DNA of 64,000 nucleotides from CAWEPK01 sp963835595 (GCA_963835595.1 CAWIGL010000002.1:930001-994000); one strand, 5' to 3'. Positions 19,092 to 29,345 are shown, counted from the stretch's first letter. The notes: generated from the sequence alone by a model not told the origin. Numbers and translations: made by a program.

Positions 19092-20315
19092 ATGAAGCAG
19101 GTCTGGGTCATTTCGGAACTCTACTACCCCGAGGAATCGGCCACGGGGCACTATATGACGATGATAGCCGAGGAATGGGCAAAGACGCATAGGGTCAATG
19201 TCCTTTGCGCCCAGCCGAACTATTTGTCCCGGGGCCGGCGCGCGCCGGCCAGGGAAGTCCATAAGGGCGTCAACATATTCCGGGTTCCGTCTACAACTCT
19301 TAGGAAGGATGTTTTCCCTCTTCGGCTCATCAATATCCTGACCGTTACGGCATCTATGTTCTTCGCGATGCTGTTCGGCATAAAAAAAGGCGATTGCGTA
19401 TTCGTGGTTACCAACCCCCCGTCCCTTCCCTTTTCCGCCCTTGCGGCCTGCAAGCTGAAAGGGGCCAAGCTCCTCCTTCGCATTGACGATGTCTACCCCG
19501 ATGTCCTCCTGGCAGCAGGAACGATGGGGAAGAAAGGGTTGGCGATCGGATTGCTCAACTTAGTCACCTCCAGGCTTTATCGGCTGTCAGACACGATAGT
19601 CGTTCTCGGCCGGGATATGCAGGCCCTCGTGAAGGAGAAGATGAAGGGTGATGAGAATAATGGGCGCTTGAGAATAATCACGAACTGGGCAGATACCGAT
19701 CAAGTCGCCCCGGCCCCCCGCAATAAGAACGCACTGTTGAAAGAGTTGGGCTTGGTGGAGAAATTCATCGTGCAGATCGCCGGGAACATGGGCCGCGTGC
19801 AAGGGATCGAGTGTCTGTTGGAAGCCGCGAGATTATTAGAAGATCATAAAGATATCCACTTTCTTTTCATCGGCTCGGGCGCGAAGCGCGAATGGCTGAA
19901 ATCGGAGATAGGACGGTACGGCCTGGAGAATATCAACGTGCTGCCAAACAGGCCGCGCAGCGACCAGGTTAATTTTCTCAATGCGTGCGATATTGCCGTA
20001 TCTTCCTTGATATCCGGAATGCGCGGGGTCTCGGTGCCCAGTCGGGCCTATAATATTTTCGCAGCGGGCAAGCCGCTTTTAGCAATAATGGATGAGAATT
20101 CGGAAATAGCGCTTACGGTCAAAGAAGAGAATCTTGGGTGGGTCGCGCCTCCCGATGACCCAACGAAGATTGCCGAGGCCATTCTTGAGGCAAAAAGGAG
20201 CCCCAGCCTATTGAAGGCAATGAGCGAGAACAGTCGCCGGGCGGCCGAGAACAAGTTCTCATATCAAAAGGTGCTGAGCGCCTATCGCCGGATTGTCGAT
20301 GAGATAAACGGCTGA
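19092..20315 (+). CDS. GT4 glycosyltransferase of the WbuB type
   Basis: 407 aa. The opening SELYYPEESATGHYMTM is typical of the WbuB-like group that transfers amino sugars in O-antigen and colanic-acid-like loci. QIAGNMGRVQGIECLLEAA begins the donor domain, and VPSRAYNIFAAGKPLLA is the sugar-nucleotide-binding segment. A hydrophobic stretch near residue 85-100 (FAMLFGIKKGDCVFV) fits the membrane-facing patch of the family. It may use a product of the WecB/SDR genes just upstream. Confidence 0.85.
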   Translation: MKQVWVISELYYPEESATGHYMTMIAEEWAKTHRVNVLCAQPNYLSRGRRAPAREVHKGVNIFRVPSTTLRKDVFPLRLINILTVTASMFFAMLFGIKKGDCVFVVTNPPSLPFSALAACKLKGAKLLLRIDDVYPDVLLAAGTMGKKGLAIGLLNLVTSRLYRLSDTIVVLGRDMQALVKEKMKGDENNGRLRIITNWADTDQVAPAPRNKNALLKELGLVEKFIVQIAGNMGRVQGIECLLEAARLLEDHKDIHFLFIGSGAKREWLKSEIGRYGLENINVLPNRPRSDQVNFLNACDIAVSSLISGMRGVSVPSRAYNIFAAGKPLLAIMDENSEIALTVKEENLGWVAPPDDPTKIAEAILEAKRSPSLLKAMSENSRRAAENKFSYQKVLSAYRRIVDEING

Positions 20316-20368
20316 ACATTAGCTTTTGCAGTTATACGGTTTTGCCACAGCAGGGTAGGAGAGGACTG

Positions 20369-21352
20369 ATGAAGGCAGTAGTTATTGGGGGCTCCGGGTT
20401 TATCGGGACACGGTTATGCGACAGATTAGCAAATGAACAAGTACCCTTCCTGATTGTAGATAAGAAGCAGAGCCTTTCCTACCCCAGCTATACCAAGTTG
20501 GGGGACGTGCGGTCGCTGGAGAAACTTCGCGAGGTCGTGCCGGAGAGCAATTTTATCATAAACCTGGCCGCTGAACACAGGGATGATGTCAAGCCCAAAA
20601 GCCTCTACGACGAGGTCAACGTCGGAGGAGCAAAGAATATCAGCCAGGTAGCGCGAGAAAAAGGTATTAACACTATGGTATTTACAAGCTCGGTTGCTGT
20701 TTACGGCTTCGCACCTGTAGGGACTGGGGAGTCAGGAGAGCTTTGCCCTTTCCATGATTACGGACGCACCAAGATGGAAGCCGAAACCGTTTACAAAGAT
20801 TGGCAGAAGGAAGATCGGGAGCATAGGACGCTGGTTGTAGTGAGGCCAACGGTGGTATTCGGTGAACGAAACAGGGGCAACGTATACAATCTCTTGAAAC
20901 AAATCACGTCGGGCAGGTTTGCCATGGTCGGTAAAGGTGATAATATAAAGTCCATGGCCTATGTGGAAAATGTCGCCGCTTTTCTGCAGTACTCGCTGGC
21001 TTTCCCATCGGGCATACATATATATAATTATGTGGACAAACCGGATTTTGACATGAATACATTGATTACCACTGTCTATCAAATCCTGGGGTTGAGTGGG
21101 CCGCGAGTTAGGATCCCGTACTGCATGGGCATGGTTTTGGGAAAGGCTTTCGATCTTGCCGCCTTGCTGACCGGGAGGTCCTTAGGCGTCAGCTCGATTC
21201 GTGTCAAGAAGTTTTGCTCGGACTCGGCGTTTGACACCAGAGTGGGCTCCACCGGGTTCACGCCTCCCATTCCAATTCTCGAAGCATTGAAGAGAACTGT
21301 TTCTTACGAGTTCCTGGAGCGCCATGACCAGCATTTGTTTTACAGTGAGTAG
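20369..21352 (+). CDS. NAD-dependent epimerase/dehydratase (extended SDR)
   Basis: 327 aa from ATG 20369, with AGGAGAGG upstream. IGGSGFIGTR is the NAD-binding motif, FTSSVAVYG carries the catalytic Ser and DYGRTKMEAE the YxxxK pair. VRPTVVFGERNRG is the conserved loop after the catalytic site. Short C-terminal substrate domain. It is the third SDR of the locus and is likely a nucleotide-sugar reductase or epimerase; the precise substrate cannot be stated. Confidence 0.83.
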   Translation: MKAVVIGGSGFIGTRLCDRLANEQVPFLIVDKKQSLSYPSYTKLGDVRSLEKLREVVPESNFIINLAAEHRDDVKPKSLYDEVNVGGAKNISQVAREKGINTMVFTSSVAVYGFAPVGTGESGELCPFHDYGRTKMEAETVYKDWQKEDREHRTLVVVRPTVVFGERNRGNVYNLLKQITSGRFAMVGKGDNIKSMAYVENVAAFLQYSLAFPSGIHIYNYVDKPDFDMNTLITTVYQILGLSGPRVRIPYCMGMVLGKAFDLAALLTGRSLGVSSIRVKKFCSDSAFDTRVGSTGFTPPIPILEALKRTVSYEFLERHDQHLFYSE

Positions 21353-21441
21353 CAAACCTTCACCAAAAAGCGTATAGGGATAATCTGTTTCTGTTTTTGA
21401 GACAACTCGTGCCCTGGCCGAATTTATTGTGCAGAAATAAT

Positions 21442-22971
21442 ATGATGCTGCGGCTGAAGCTCCCCATTTACGCGGCTCTTCTTTTCGCCGTTTACCTTTC
21501 CATCCTCGAGCACCTACTCGGGGACTGGAGCCTGGAAGACTACTCCCACTGCTGGCTGATCCCCTTTGTGCTTGTATATCTGCTGTGGGAGAAGCGGAAG
21601 GAGCTTTCGGTCCCTTCGGCCGGGTCCTGGGTGGGCATGGCGCCCTTCTTTGGGGGCGTTATGCTTTTCTGGATAGGAGAGCTTGGTGGGGAGTACTACA
21701 TGATGTACGTCTCTCTCTGGCTCGTGGTTGTGGGACTCGTCTGGCTCCATTTCGGCTGGCGGAAGATAAGGATAACAGGCTTTGCGTTCATCCTAGCTCT
21801 CACCATGTTCCCTCTGCCGTATATCTTAAACTCCAACATCTCCCTGAGGCTTCAGCTTATCTCTTCCAGGCTCGGCGTCGCTTTGCTCCACCTTTATGGG
21901 ATGTCGGCATATAGGGAGGGCAACGTCATCGACATGGGATTCACGCAGTTGCAGGTCGTCGAGGCGTGCAGCGGACTGCGATATCTCTTCCCTCTCATGG
22001 TGCTAAGTCTCATCCTCGCTTACTGGTTGAAAGGCCATATATGGAAGCGGATCGCCCTTTTCCTCTCGTCCATGCCGATAGCCATCATGGTCAACGGTCT
22101 GCGCATCGCCGTGACGGGTATTCTGTACAGCCTGTGGGGGGCGACGGTGGCCGAAGGCTTCTTCCACGGGTTTTCAGGATGGCTGATCTTCATGCTGACC
22201 ATACCGGTGCTTCTTGGCGTAACGTGGGTGCTGCGCCGGCTGCCGCCAAATTTACCCCCTGGCACCGATAAAGACCAGAGTCCTTCGCAGATAGATTCGG
22301 CGACCCGTATCCGCAATTCCGCTCGCTCATCCTTCCTTCAGCCTGTGTTCATAGTTACTATACTCGTGCTCGGCTCGACGCTGGTCCTCTCGAGGACGAT
22401 AGAATTCAGGGAAAAAGTGCCGATTGCGAAGCCGCTCAAGGAATTCCCGGCGCAGGTGGGCGAATGGTCAGGCGTCAAAGCACCGATGGAGCAACGATTT
22501 ATCGATGCCGTCCATTTCAGCGACTACGCTATGTTGGACTACAAAAACGGCCAGGGCAAGTCGGTCAATTTTTACACCGCTTACTACGAAAGCCAGCGGA
22601 AAGGCGAGGCGACGCATTCGCCGGAGTCGTGTCTGCCGGGGAGTGGGTGGCTTTTCAGGGAAGCTGGGGCAGTCAATGTGCCGCTGGGGCCGGGAAGATC
22701 GATGCGCGTCAAGCGGGCATTCATGGAAAAGGTCGGCACAAAGGAATTGATCTATTACTGGTTCCCCATGAACGGTCGAACCCTGACCAGCCTGTACCAG
22801 GTGAAGCTATATACTTTCTGGTATGCCCTCACCAGGCACAGGACCGATATAGCCCTCGTCCGGCTCATCACCCCTGTCTATCAAGACGAGCCGCCCGATG
22901 AGACGGAGGCCCGGTTGCAGAGTTTTACCAGAGAAATAGCGCCGGTATTGAAGGAATATATACCGGAATAG
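21442..22971 (+). CDS. Exosortase fused to EpsI domain (XrtD-like)
   Basis: 509 aa from ATG 21442. The first half is an eight-or-so-helix exosortase: catalytic Cys176 in VEACSGLRY, Arg221 in NGLRIAVTG and His242 in FFHGFSGW are all present. The second half is a periplasmic EpsI (DUF3485) domain with YYESQRKGEATHSPESCLPG. Fused exosortase-EpsI proteins belong to the XrtD/EpsH type, which process C-terminal sorting tags and are tied to EPS loci. It closes the EPS gene run. I found no protein in the window with a recognisable sorting tag. The upstream TTG 21397 is a less likely start. Confidence 0.88.
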   Translation: MMLRLKLPIYAALLFAVYLSILEHLLGDWSLEDYSHCWLIPFVLVYLLWEKRKELSVPSAGSWVGMAPFFGGVMLFWIGELGGEYYMMYVSLWLVVVGLVWLHFGWRKIRITGFAFILALTMFPLPYILNSNISLRLQLISSRLGVALLHLYGMSAYREGNVIDMGFTQLQVVEACSGLRYLFPLMVLSLILAYWLKGHIWKRIALFLSSMPIAIMVNGLRIAVTGILYSLWGATVAEGFFHGFSGWLIFMLTIPVLLGVTWVLRRLPPNLPPGTDKDQSPSQIDSATRIRNSARSSFLQPVFIVTILVLGSTLVLSRTIEFREKVPIAKPLKEFPAQVGEWSGVKAPMEQRFIDAVHFSDYAMLDYKNGQGKSVNFYTAYYESQRKGEATHSPESCLPGSGWLFREAGAVNVPLGPGRSMRVKRAFMEKVGTKELIYYWFPMNGRTLTSLYQVKLYTFWYALTRHRTDIALVRLITPVYQDEPPDETEARLQSFTREIAPVLKEYIPE

Positions 22972-23070
22972 ATAACCCCCGCCTCAATCCCCCCTGCCCT
23001 CTCAACCCCGTCTTCTCTCCCGTATCGGAACGCAAATCGGCAAACAATTTCAGCGCCGCCCACGGCAGTT

Positions 23071-24600
23071 TCAGAACCTCCTCTCCCTCCCCCCATCCTT
23101 GATCCATCCAGGAAACCATCTGTAGTATTCCGGCGGGTGGGCGGCGTCGAGGCCGTCGTAGGTGGCCTTGGCGAGCTCGATGCCCTTCTTCGTCCGGTAG
23201 AGCCGCGCCAGGCCCTTCTCTTCGAGCGCGACCAGGGCCCCATCAAGCGCTGCGCCGTCTACGTCGAAGCGCTCCAGGATGTCCTCCCGGCTCATGAAAA
23301 TGCCGGGGTTTATGCGGTAGTCCTCGGCGAGCAGGGCGAGGAGCCTCTCCTCGTCGATCCCTTTTCCCTTACTCGCCTCGCCGACTGCCGGCACCGGCAC
23401 TCCGAGCACGGGGTGGATCTCACGCCGCTCCATCTTCAGCTCACCGGCCATCTTTCGCACCCCTGAGCGGAATATCACGAGCCGGCATGCCTCCATCGTG
23501 CCGCCCCCCAGGTGCTCCACCTTCGACTGGTTCATGATCTCGACTAGGGGATAGAAGGGCGTGACCGCGTCGCCGCCGATGACCTGTATGGCGTCGAGGC
23601 TTGCCTGCACGGCCGCCTCGCAGCAAAAAACCTTCGACACGTTCGACTCCACCGTGATGTCCGCCCCGAGGTCCCAGAGGTAGGCTGTATTATAGGCGGC
23701 AAGGCGCGCCATGTTCTTCTTGATGATGAGGTCGGCTATCTTGAACTGGTTTTCAGGGATATCGAACGTCGGATGTCCGAACTGGACCCTCCGCTGCGCG
23801 TGGGGCACTACGTTCCTCAAGAGCTCTCCTATCCAGCCGGAGACGAGCGCGCAGATGAGCGTCCGCTCGAAATTTAGCCCGACGGTCATGACGCGCCATC
23901 CGTCCCCCTCCTGCCCGATCATGTTGGCTGCCGGGACGGGCACATCCTTAAAATTGAGCACGCCGTTCTGGATATTGCTGAAACCCATGACCTCATTGAT
24001 CTTCTCGACGGTGAAGCCCGGCGTCCCCCTCTCCACGACGAACGCCGTCAGGTGGCGGTGGCTTTTGATGTCCTCGGGCGCGCTGCTCGTCCGCGCATAG
24101 ACCATATACCTGCCTGCGACCCCCGCTGAGACGATGAAGCGCTTCTTGCCGTTCAGCACGTAGACGTCCCCTTCGCGCCTCGCCGTCGTCTGGATGGAGG
24201 CCGCGTCGGTCCCTGCGAAGGGCTCCGTAATCACGATAGCGCCGATCTCCCCCTTCACGATGCGGGGGAGGAACCTCCGTTTCTGCTCTTCCGTCCCGTG
24301 CTCGATGATCTGGCGCAGGCCGCCGAGCATATTCCCCACGAAGACCCTGCCCACACCAGGCATCCGGCCCATAGCCTCCGCCGCGATGCAGCCCCCCGTC
24401 GCCCCCAGCCCGAGACCTCCGTACTCCTTCGGAATCGCAGCCCCCGTAAACCCCCTCTCGCCGATCCTGTCGAAGATGTAGAAAGGGAATTCCCTCGTCC
24501 ATCGGGTTTCTACGTCTTTGGCCCATACCTCTCGCGAGAACGCGCTCACCTCGTCTGCAAATCTTTTCTGCTCTTCCGTCCACCAGGGGTACGATTCCAT
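23071..24600 (-). CDS. Acyl-CoA dehydrogenase with C-terminal extension
   Basis: 509 aa flavoenzyme of the acyl-CoA dehydrogenase family. IPKEYGGLGLGATGG, VITEPFAGTDAASIQTTA and GFSNIQNGVLNF-like stretches are the FAD- and substrate-binding parts, and the core ends near residue 390 (HLGGGTMEACRL). The remaining roughly 110 residues are not part of the usual 380-400 aa enzyme; SREDILERFDVDGAALDGAL to KKGIELAKAT looks like a winged-helix segment. A strong AAGGAGG lies 8 bases before the ATG. Single gene, no fatty-acid degradation partners beside it. It oxidises an acyl-CoA, substrate unknown. Confidence 0.85.
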   Translation of the reverse strand: MESYPWWTEEQKRFADEVSAFSREVWAKDVETRWTREFPFYIFDRIGERGFTGAAIPKEYGGLGLGATGGCIAAEAMGRMPGVGRVFVGNMLGGLRQIIEHGTEEQKRRFLPRIVKGEIGAIVITEPFAGTDAASIQTTARREGDVYVLNGKKRFIVSAGVAGRYMVYARTSSAPEDIKSHRHLTAFVVERGTPGFTVEKINEVMGFSNIQNGVLNFKDVPVPAANMIGQEGDGWRVMTVGLNFERTLICALVSGWIGELLRNVVPHAQRRVQFGHPTFDIPENQFKIADLIIKKNMARLAAYNTAYLWDLGADITVESNVSKVFCCEAAVQASLDAIQVIGGDAVTPFYPLVEIMNQSKVEHLGGGTMEACRLVIFRSGVRKMAGELKMERREIHPVLGVPVPAVGEASKGKGIDEERLLALLAEDYRINPGIFMSREDILERFDVDGAALDGALVALEEKGLARLYRTKKGIELAKATYDGLDAAHPPEYYRWFPGWIKDGGRERRF

Positions 24601-24787
24601 AAAGAGACCTCCTTCGCTAATCTCTCGACCGCGCTGATTTTGCCGTTGATGCTGCTATCGCCTTATCCGAGTTGTACCATTGAACGGGCCTGCCTGGCAA
24701 GGGTTTGCGATTCTCTTGCGATCCCTCCGCCTTCCACCCTCGCCCCCCACTCTTTTTGCAGAAAATTCATCGGAACGCGCAGCCGCG

Positions 24788-24808
24788 CTTAACACTATAG
24801 TGGTTAAG
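24788..24808. promoter_or_regulatory. Imperfect dyad in divergent promoter region
   Basis: CTTAAC and GTTAAG flank an ACTATAGT centre with one extra base, making a 21-bp near-palindrome between the divergent acyl-CoA dehydrogenase and lipid-operon genes. A TTAACA at 24789-24794 and TACAGAT about 18 bases later could be promoter elements of the rightward operon, which would place the dyad over the -35. Possible operator. Confidence 0.35.
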
Positions 24809-24837
24809 TACCTACAGATTTTTTTACAGGGGGGGGA

Positions 24838-27251
24838 ATGGGAGACAAAGCGGGACTGCACAGTATCACGGTCATCAGGCGGCCTGCCCGGTTCCATCCC
24901 GAAAAGACGCGCGGGCCGGGGCTTCCGCAGATAGGCGGCCGACGGGGACTGCCGGTTTTCTCGCCGGAGGATACGACTGCCGGCGCAGAGACGGAGCTCC
25001 AGGCCGTGGTGGCGGGAAGGAAATCGGACGTCGACCTTCCGATCATGATAGAGGAGTCGAACTACCTTGCCAACGTCATGCGGCGGACGGCCACAGGAGA
25101 CGCGCCGCGCAAGCTCGCTGCGGAGCTGGTCCGCTTCTTGAACGACAGCGGCCGCGACGTATGGGAGAACAGTTGGGTCCGGCTCCCGAAGGCGCTGCTC
25201 AACCCCTTTGCCCTCGACGTGCTGCGCCACGACCTGCTGGCCGATAAGGCGAACCCCCCGGCAGGGCCGCGCTCGGACGCGGGGAAATTCACGCTCGTGA
25301 AAGACGGCGCCGAGCTCCTCCGGGCGCCTGTCAGCTACCTGGTGAAGCTGGCGCTCGCCGACGCAGTGGGAGGCGACAACGTCCATCCCTTGGTGCGCAG
25401 GACGGGCGTGCAGCTCCTCGACCATTTCTTGAGCGACAACACCTCTCCAGAGACCCATTCTTTTTACATCGTCAGAGGCGGACGCGCAGCAGGGCCCGGC
25501 AAAGGGCTTGCCCGCGAGACGGCTAAGCGCTTCCTTCTCACCCAGCTCCTCGTGATGTACGCAAACGAGCGATTCGGGCTGGCCGCAAGCGGCCAGAAGG
25601 CGATGATCTATTTTTCGCCCCATCCCCCAGTCCGCCAGAAGAGGCTCTCCGCATGCATCTCCGATTCCTTCTACCGCGAGCTTTTCATGAGTCCCTGCCT
25701 TTCGGGGTGGGACAGGGGGGAGGCAAAGCAGGATTACATGCGCCTCTGCCACGAGGTGTTGAGCCGCAGCCGTCTTAACGCTGTGGCAAAGCTGCACGAC
25801 GCGGGCATCAACACGAGCAACCTGGTGGTCCTTCCCAGCACCTCCGACATCAGCCTGGCCAACAACGGCATCCACGTCAGCCTCGGGAGCGCCGCGCTCA
25901 CGCTCCTGCGCGCGGACGGGTCCTCGGGCTTCGGGCTTCGCGAGGAGAAGCAGACGGGCGACCTCGCGATAAAAATCATGGAGCATTTCCTCCCCCTTTT
26001 CGTCAAGACGTACAGCGCGGCCCCGTACCGCTTCGATTTCGCCGACTTCCATCCCGAGCGCGTCCTCGGCTTCCTGCCCCACGAACTCGACTACACGCAC
26101 CTGAGGATGCTCTGGCGGCGCTGGAAGGCCAAGGCAGACATCAAGCTCTGCGGAAAGGCGGTGACGCCGCTCGGGCCCCGCTTCTCGACCGGACGATCAG
26201 CCGCCTCACGGGTCTCAGCGGCGATTTCGTGCCCGATTTCCGGCTTATCGATTACCTCGTCGGCCTGCTGAGCACCGAGCGAAGCCCCGCGCTGGACGGC
26301 GTTCCGGGAAACAGCGAAAGCCTCAAGAAGGACCTTGCCGACTTAGGCGTATTCGACACGCGTATGTCCCTTTACCTCCCGCTCAAGCTAAGGGAGTTCG
26401 ACAGGGTCGGCTTTTGCGGGTTCGAGGGGCGCCATTACAGCCTCTTCCCGAGCATCCGGGACGACATGGCCGCAGCCGTGGACCTCCAGAACGTGATTAT
26501 CGCCTTTGCCTTCAAGTCGATCATGGACGGTGCAGTCAGCGGCAGCGACATCCCCGACAGCCCGTTCATCGAGAGCGAGCGCAGGCAAATCTTCTTCGGC
26601 GCAGCCATCGGCATCCCCACGTTTTTCGTGCGCCGCAACACGGAAAACCGCTTCATGAGGGGTATCCTTGAGAGGTGCGACCACGTGCGGGCCAGCCACA
26701 GGTATCCCGGATACCTCCGCGTTTACAACACCGAGTACTGCCGGGCGCTCGTGCGATGCCTGGAGAGCGAGGCGGCAGACCTCATAGAGCTCTTCGGGAT
26801 GAAAGAAACGATGGAGGACCTGAAAGAGAGGCTCGACGGCGCAACCGGCCGCCAGGCAGCCGCCCGTCTTACGAAGGAGATACTCGAAGGGCTGGGCGTC
26901 CGCTCGCCGCTCGACGTGAGAGGCGAGACGTTCAACGGGGCGGCGGAGGAGTTCTACCGCAACCCCCTGCGCCTGCGCCACCTGTCGGAGGCGCTCGACC
27001 TCCTCGAAGACGAGCTGGCAGGCCTCGCCTCGCCTTCATCGCCCCATCATGCAACGGCCGGCAGGCTCCTCTACGGCCTTGCGTCAGGGGACGCCCTCGT
27101 CTACCTCCGCAGCGTCCGCGAGGCCGTCATGGCGGAGAGGGTCGCCGTGGACGACCTCCGGCGGCTCATCTGCGCAGTCCTCCTTACGGTCGGCGCGGAG
27201 CTTTCTGCCGTGCCGGAGCCGGCGGAGCCGATCAGGGAAACGGGGACATGA
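24838..27251 (+). CDS. Large protein of unknown function, about 800 aa (one frameshift)
   Basis: I do not recognise a family. Two frames join: 24838 to about 26180, then a second frame to 27251. Adding one G to the GGGCCCC run at 26178 gives VTPLGAPLLDRTISRLTGL and a continuous protein of about 804 aa. It is soluble-looking, rich in Arg/Leu helices, with conserved-looking blocks such as THSFYIVRGG, LLVMYANERFGL and FFVRRNTENRFMRG. No signal peptide or membrane helix. A G-run precedes the ATG. Its stop overlaps the ATG of the phosphatidylserine decarboxylase-like gene (ATGA), so it very likely acts in membrane lipid metabolism. Confidence 0.7.
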
Positions 27252-28261
27252 CGCCCCACCAGTACATCGACCGCGATACGTTCGTCCTGCGCACGGAAAG
27301 GCTCTACCTCGATAAGGTCATCACCTATATCTATTCGAGGGTCAGGGAAGACGCCCCATCGCTTTTCCGGCTCCTCACCTCCAAAAGGGCATCCTCCCTG
27401 ATCGCTTTTCTGAACTACGACCTCTTTCTTTCGAGACGGATCGGAGGGATCAGGCGGTTTCTCGACGACTGCGGCATCGACTGGAGCGAATGCCTCGACC
27501 CTGTGGGGGCGCTCTCCTCGCCAAAGAAGCTCTTCGAGCGGAAGATACGTTACTGGCAGTGCCGCCCCATGCCCGACCGGCAGGACTCCATCGTCTCGCC
27601 CGCCGATGCGCGGATGCTCCCCGGCTCGCTCGATGAGACTTCCGGGCTTTTCCTGAAGGGCAAGTTCTTCGATGCGGCCGAGCTCCTCGGGAAGCCCGAA
27701 TGGGTGGAGGCGTTCGAGGGGGCCGACTTTGCGATCTTCCGCCTCACGCCCGACAGGTATCATTACAACCATACGCCCGTCTCCGGGGAAGTCGTCGATA
27801 TCTATGCCCTCTCCGGCGCGTACCACTCGTGCAACCCGGAGGCGATAGTGACCGTCGTAACCCCGTACTCGAAGAACGCCCGCGTGGTCACCGTCATCGA
27901 CACGGACGCAACCGACGGCACGGGTGCGGGCCTCGTTGCGATGGTCGAGGTCACTGCGCTGATGATCGGCAAGGTGGAGCAGAGGTACAGCGAGCGGCGG
28001 TACGACGACCCGCGAGCCGTAGAGCCGGGCATGTATCTGAAAAAAGGCTGTCCCAAGAGCCTCTATGCGCCTGGAAGCAGCACGGACGTGGTTCTCTTCC
28101 AGCCGGGCAGGATGGCCTTCGACGGGCAGCTCGTCCGCAATATGCGCCTTTCGCCTGGGTCGAGCCGCTTTACGAAGGCCTTCGGGAAGCCGCTCATGGA
28201 GACGGACGTGAAAGCGAGGTCACTGATCGGACATGCGCTTCGGAAGGGGCGCGTCCGATAA
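27248..28261 (+). CDS. Phosphatidylserine decarboxylase-like protein
   Basis: 337 aa. YHYNHTPVSGEV carries the catalytic His region, SPADARMLPG resembles the Asp-containing SPxDG motif, and SSTDVVLFQPG is the C-terminal self-cleavage region whose Ser becomes the pyruvoyl group. FGKPLMETDVKARSLIG resembles the extended tail of long-type enzymes. It would make phosphatidylethanolamine from phosphatidylserine or act on a related lipid. ATG overlaps the unknown gene upstream. The cleavage site is GSS, not the textbook LGST, so maturation should be verified. Confidence 0.75.
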   Translation: MTPHQYIDRDTFVLRTERLYLDKVITYIYSRVREDAPSLFRLLTSKRASSLIAFLNYDLFLSRRIGGIRRFLDDCGIDWSECLDPVGALSSPKKLFERKIRYWQCRPMPDRQDSIVSPADARMLPGSLDETSGLFLKGKFFDAAELLGKPEWVEAFEGADFAIFRLTPDRYHYNHTPVSGEVVDIYALSGAYHSCNPEAIVTVVTPYSKNARVVTVIDTDATDGTGAGLVAMVEVTALMIGKVEQRYSERRYDDPRAVEPGMYLKKGCPKSLYAPGSSTDVVLFQPGRMAFDGQLVRNMRLSPGSSRFTKAFGKPLMETDVKARSLIGHALRKGRVR

Positions 28262-28286
28262 CCTTCAACCCTTCAGGAGAGATACC

Positions 28287-29345
28287 GTGCAGAACGCGAC
28301 GTTCGTCCTTGTCCTCGGCGTTTTTTCCTTTCTTTTGATAGGCTGGGGGTTCCGCTCCCTGCCCGGGGAAAAGTGGCAGATAGCCTTCGCGGCGCCTGCC
28401 GCAAAGCTCGACTCCGGCGTCTGGAGAAGCACGAACTACACGTATTACGGCGCTTTCCAGGCGCTTGCGCTTCTGGTCAGCGGCTCGCTGTTCTACGTGC
28501 TCGCCGGCGCCCTCGACGTCTCCCTGCCCCCGGCAGTCGCGGGTGGTCTCGTCGCTTCGTTTGTGGTCGTCTGCTTTGGGTCTTCGCGGGTGCTTGCGCG
28601 GGTGGTCGAGAAGAAGGCGCATACCTCGACTATCGGCGGGGCTTTCTTCGCCGGCCTCCTCGCCGCGCCGTGGCTCATCGCTGCGGCGAGCCGCATCGCA
28701 GCCGCCGGCCCCGGTCTTCCGCTTCCGGTCATGCCGGTCCTCGGCGCAGCGACGACCGCATACGCCCTGGGCGAGGGCCTGGGAAGGCTCTCGTGCATCA
28801 GCTTCGGCTGCTGCTACGGCAAGCCCGTATCACAGCTCTCCCCGGCTCTCCGGGGCTTCTTCAGCAGGCACAGCTTCATATTCAGCGGCGGGACAAAGAA
28901 AATTGCGTACGAAGCGGGCCTGGACGGCACGCGGGTCGTGCCCATCCAGGCGATCACGTCGGTATTCCTCGTGCTGACCGCCCTTGCCGCCACATACCTG
29001 TTCCTCGACGGGCTTTACTCCGGCGCTTTTCTCCTGTCCACCATCGCAAGCCAGTTGTGGCGTTGCTTCTCCGAGACCCTGCGGGCTGATTACAGGGGCG
29101 GGGGGCGCGTCACTGCCTACCAGGCGATGGCGGCCTTCGCGGTCCCGTATGCCCTGCTGATATGGGCGGTCTTCCCCGTGGACGTGCAGGTAAGGCCGGA
29201 CATTGCGGCAGGGATCGCACGCCTTTGGAGCCCGGTTCCCATCCTCGCGCTCCAGGCCCTGGCCACTGCCATCTTCATCGCCTCGGGGCGCAGCAAGGTC
29301 ACCGGGTCCTTTCTGACGCCCTACGTGAGACGCGACAGGGTGTAG
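28287..29345 (+). CDS. Prolipoprotein diacylglyceryl transferase (Lgt)-like membrane protein
   Basis: 352 aa polytopic membrane protein. GRLSCISFGCCYGKPV matches the Cys-rich variant of the Lgt signature, and the seven or so helices fit the family. Lgt moves diacylglyceryl from phosphatidylglycerol to lipoprotein cysteines; Cys-rich paralogs may use other acceptors. GTG 28287 has CAGGAGAG six bases upstream and starts 25 bases after the previous stop, so I prefer it to 28233. It sits between a phospholipid-synthesis enzyme and a DedA protein. The role as housekeeping Lgt is not certain. Confidence 0.7.
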   Translation: MQNATFVLVLGVFSFLLIGWGFRSLPGEKWQIAFAAPAAKLDSGVWRSTNYTYYGAFQALALLVSGSLFYVLAGALDVSLPPAVAGGLVASFVVVCFGSSRVLARVVEKKAHTSTIGGAFFAGLLAAPWLIAAASRIAAAGPGLPLPVMPVLGAATTAYALGEGLGRLSCISFGCCYGKPVSQLSPALRGFFSRHSFIFSGGTKKIAYEAGLDGTRVVPIQAITSVFLVLTALAATYLFLDGLYSGAFLLSTIASQLWRCFSETLRADYRGGGRVTAYQAMAAFAVPYALLIWAVFPVDVQVRPDIAAGIARLWSPVPILALQALATAIFIASGRSKVTGSFLTPYVRRDRV

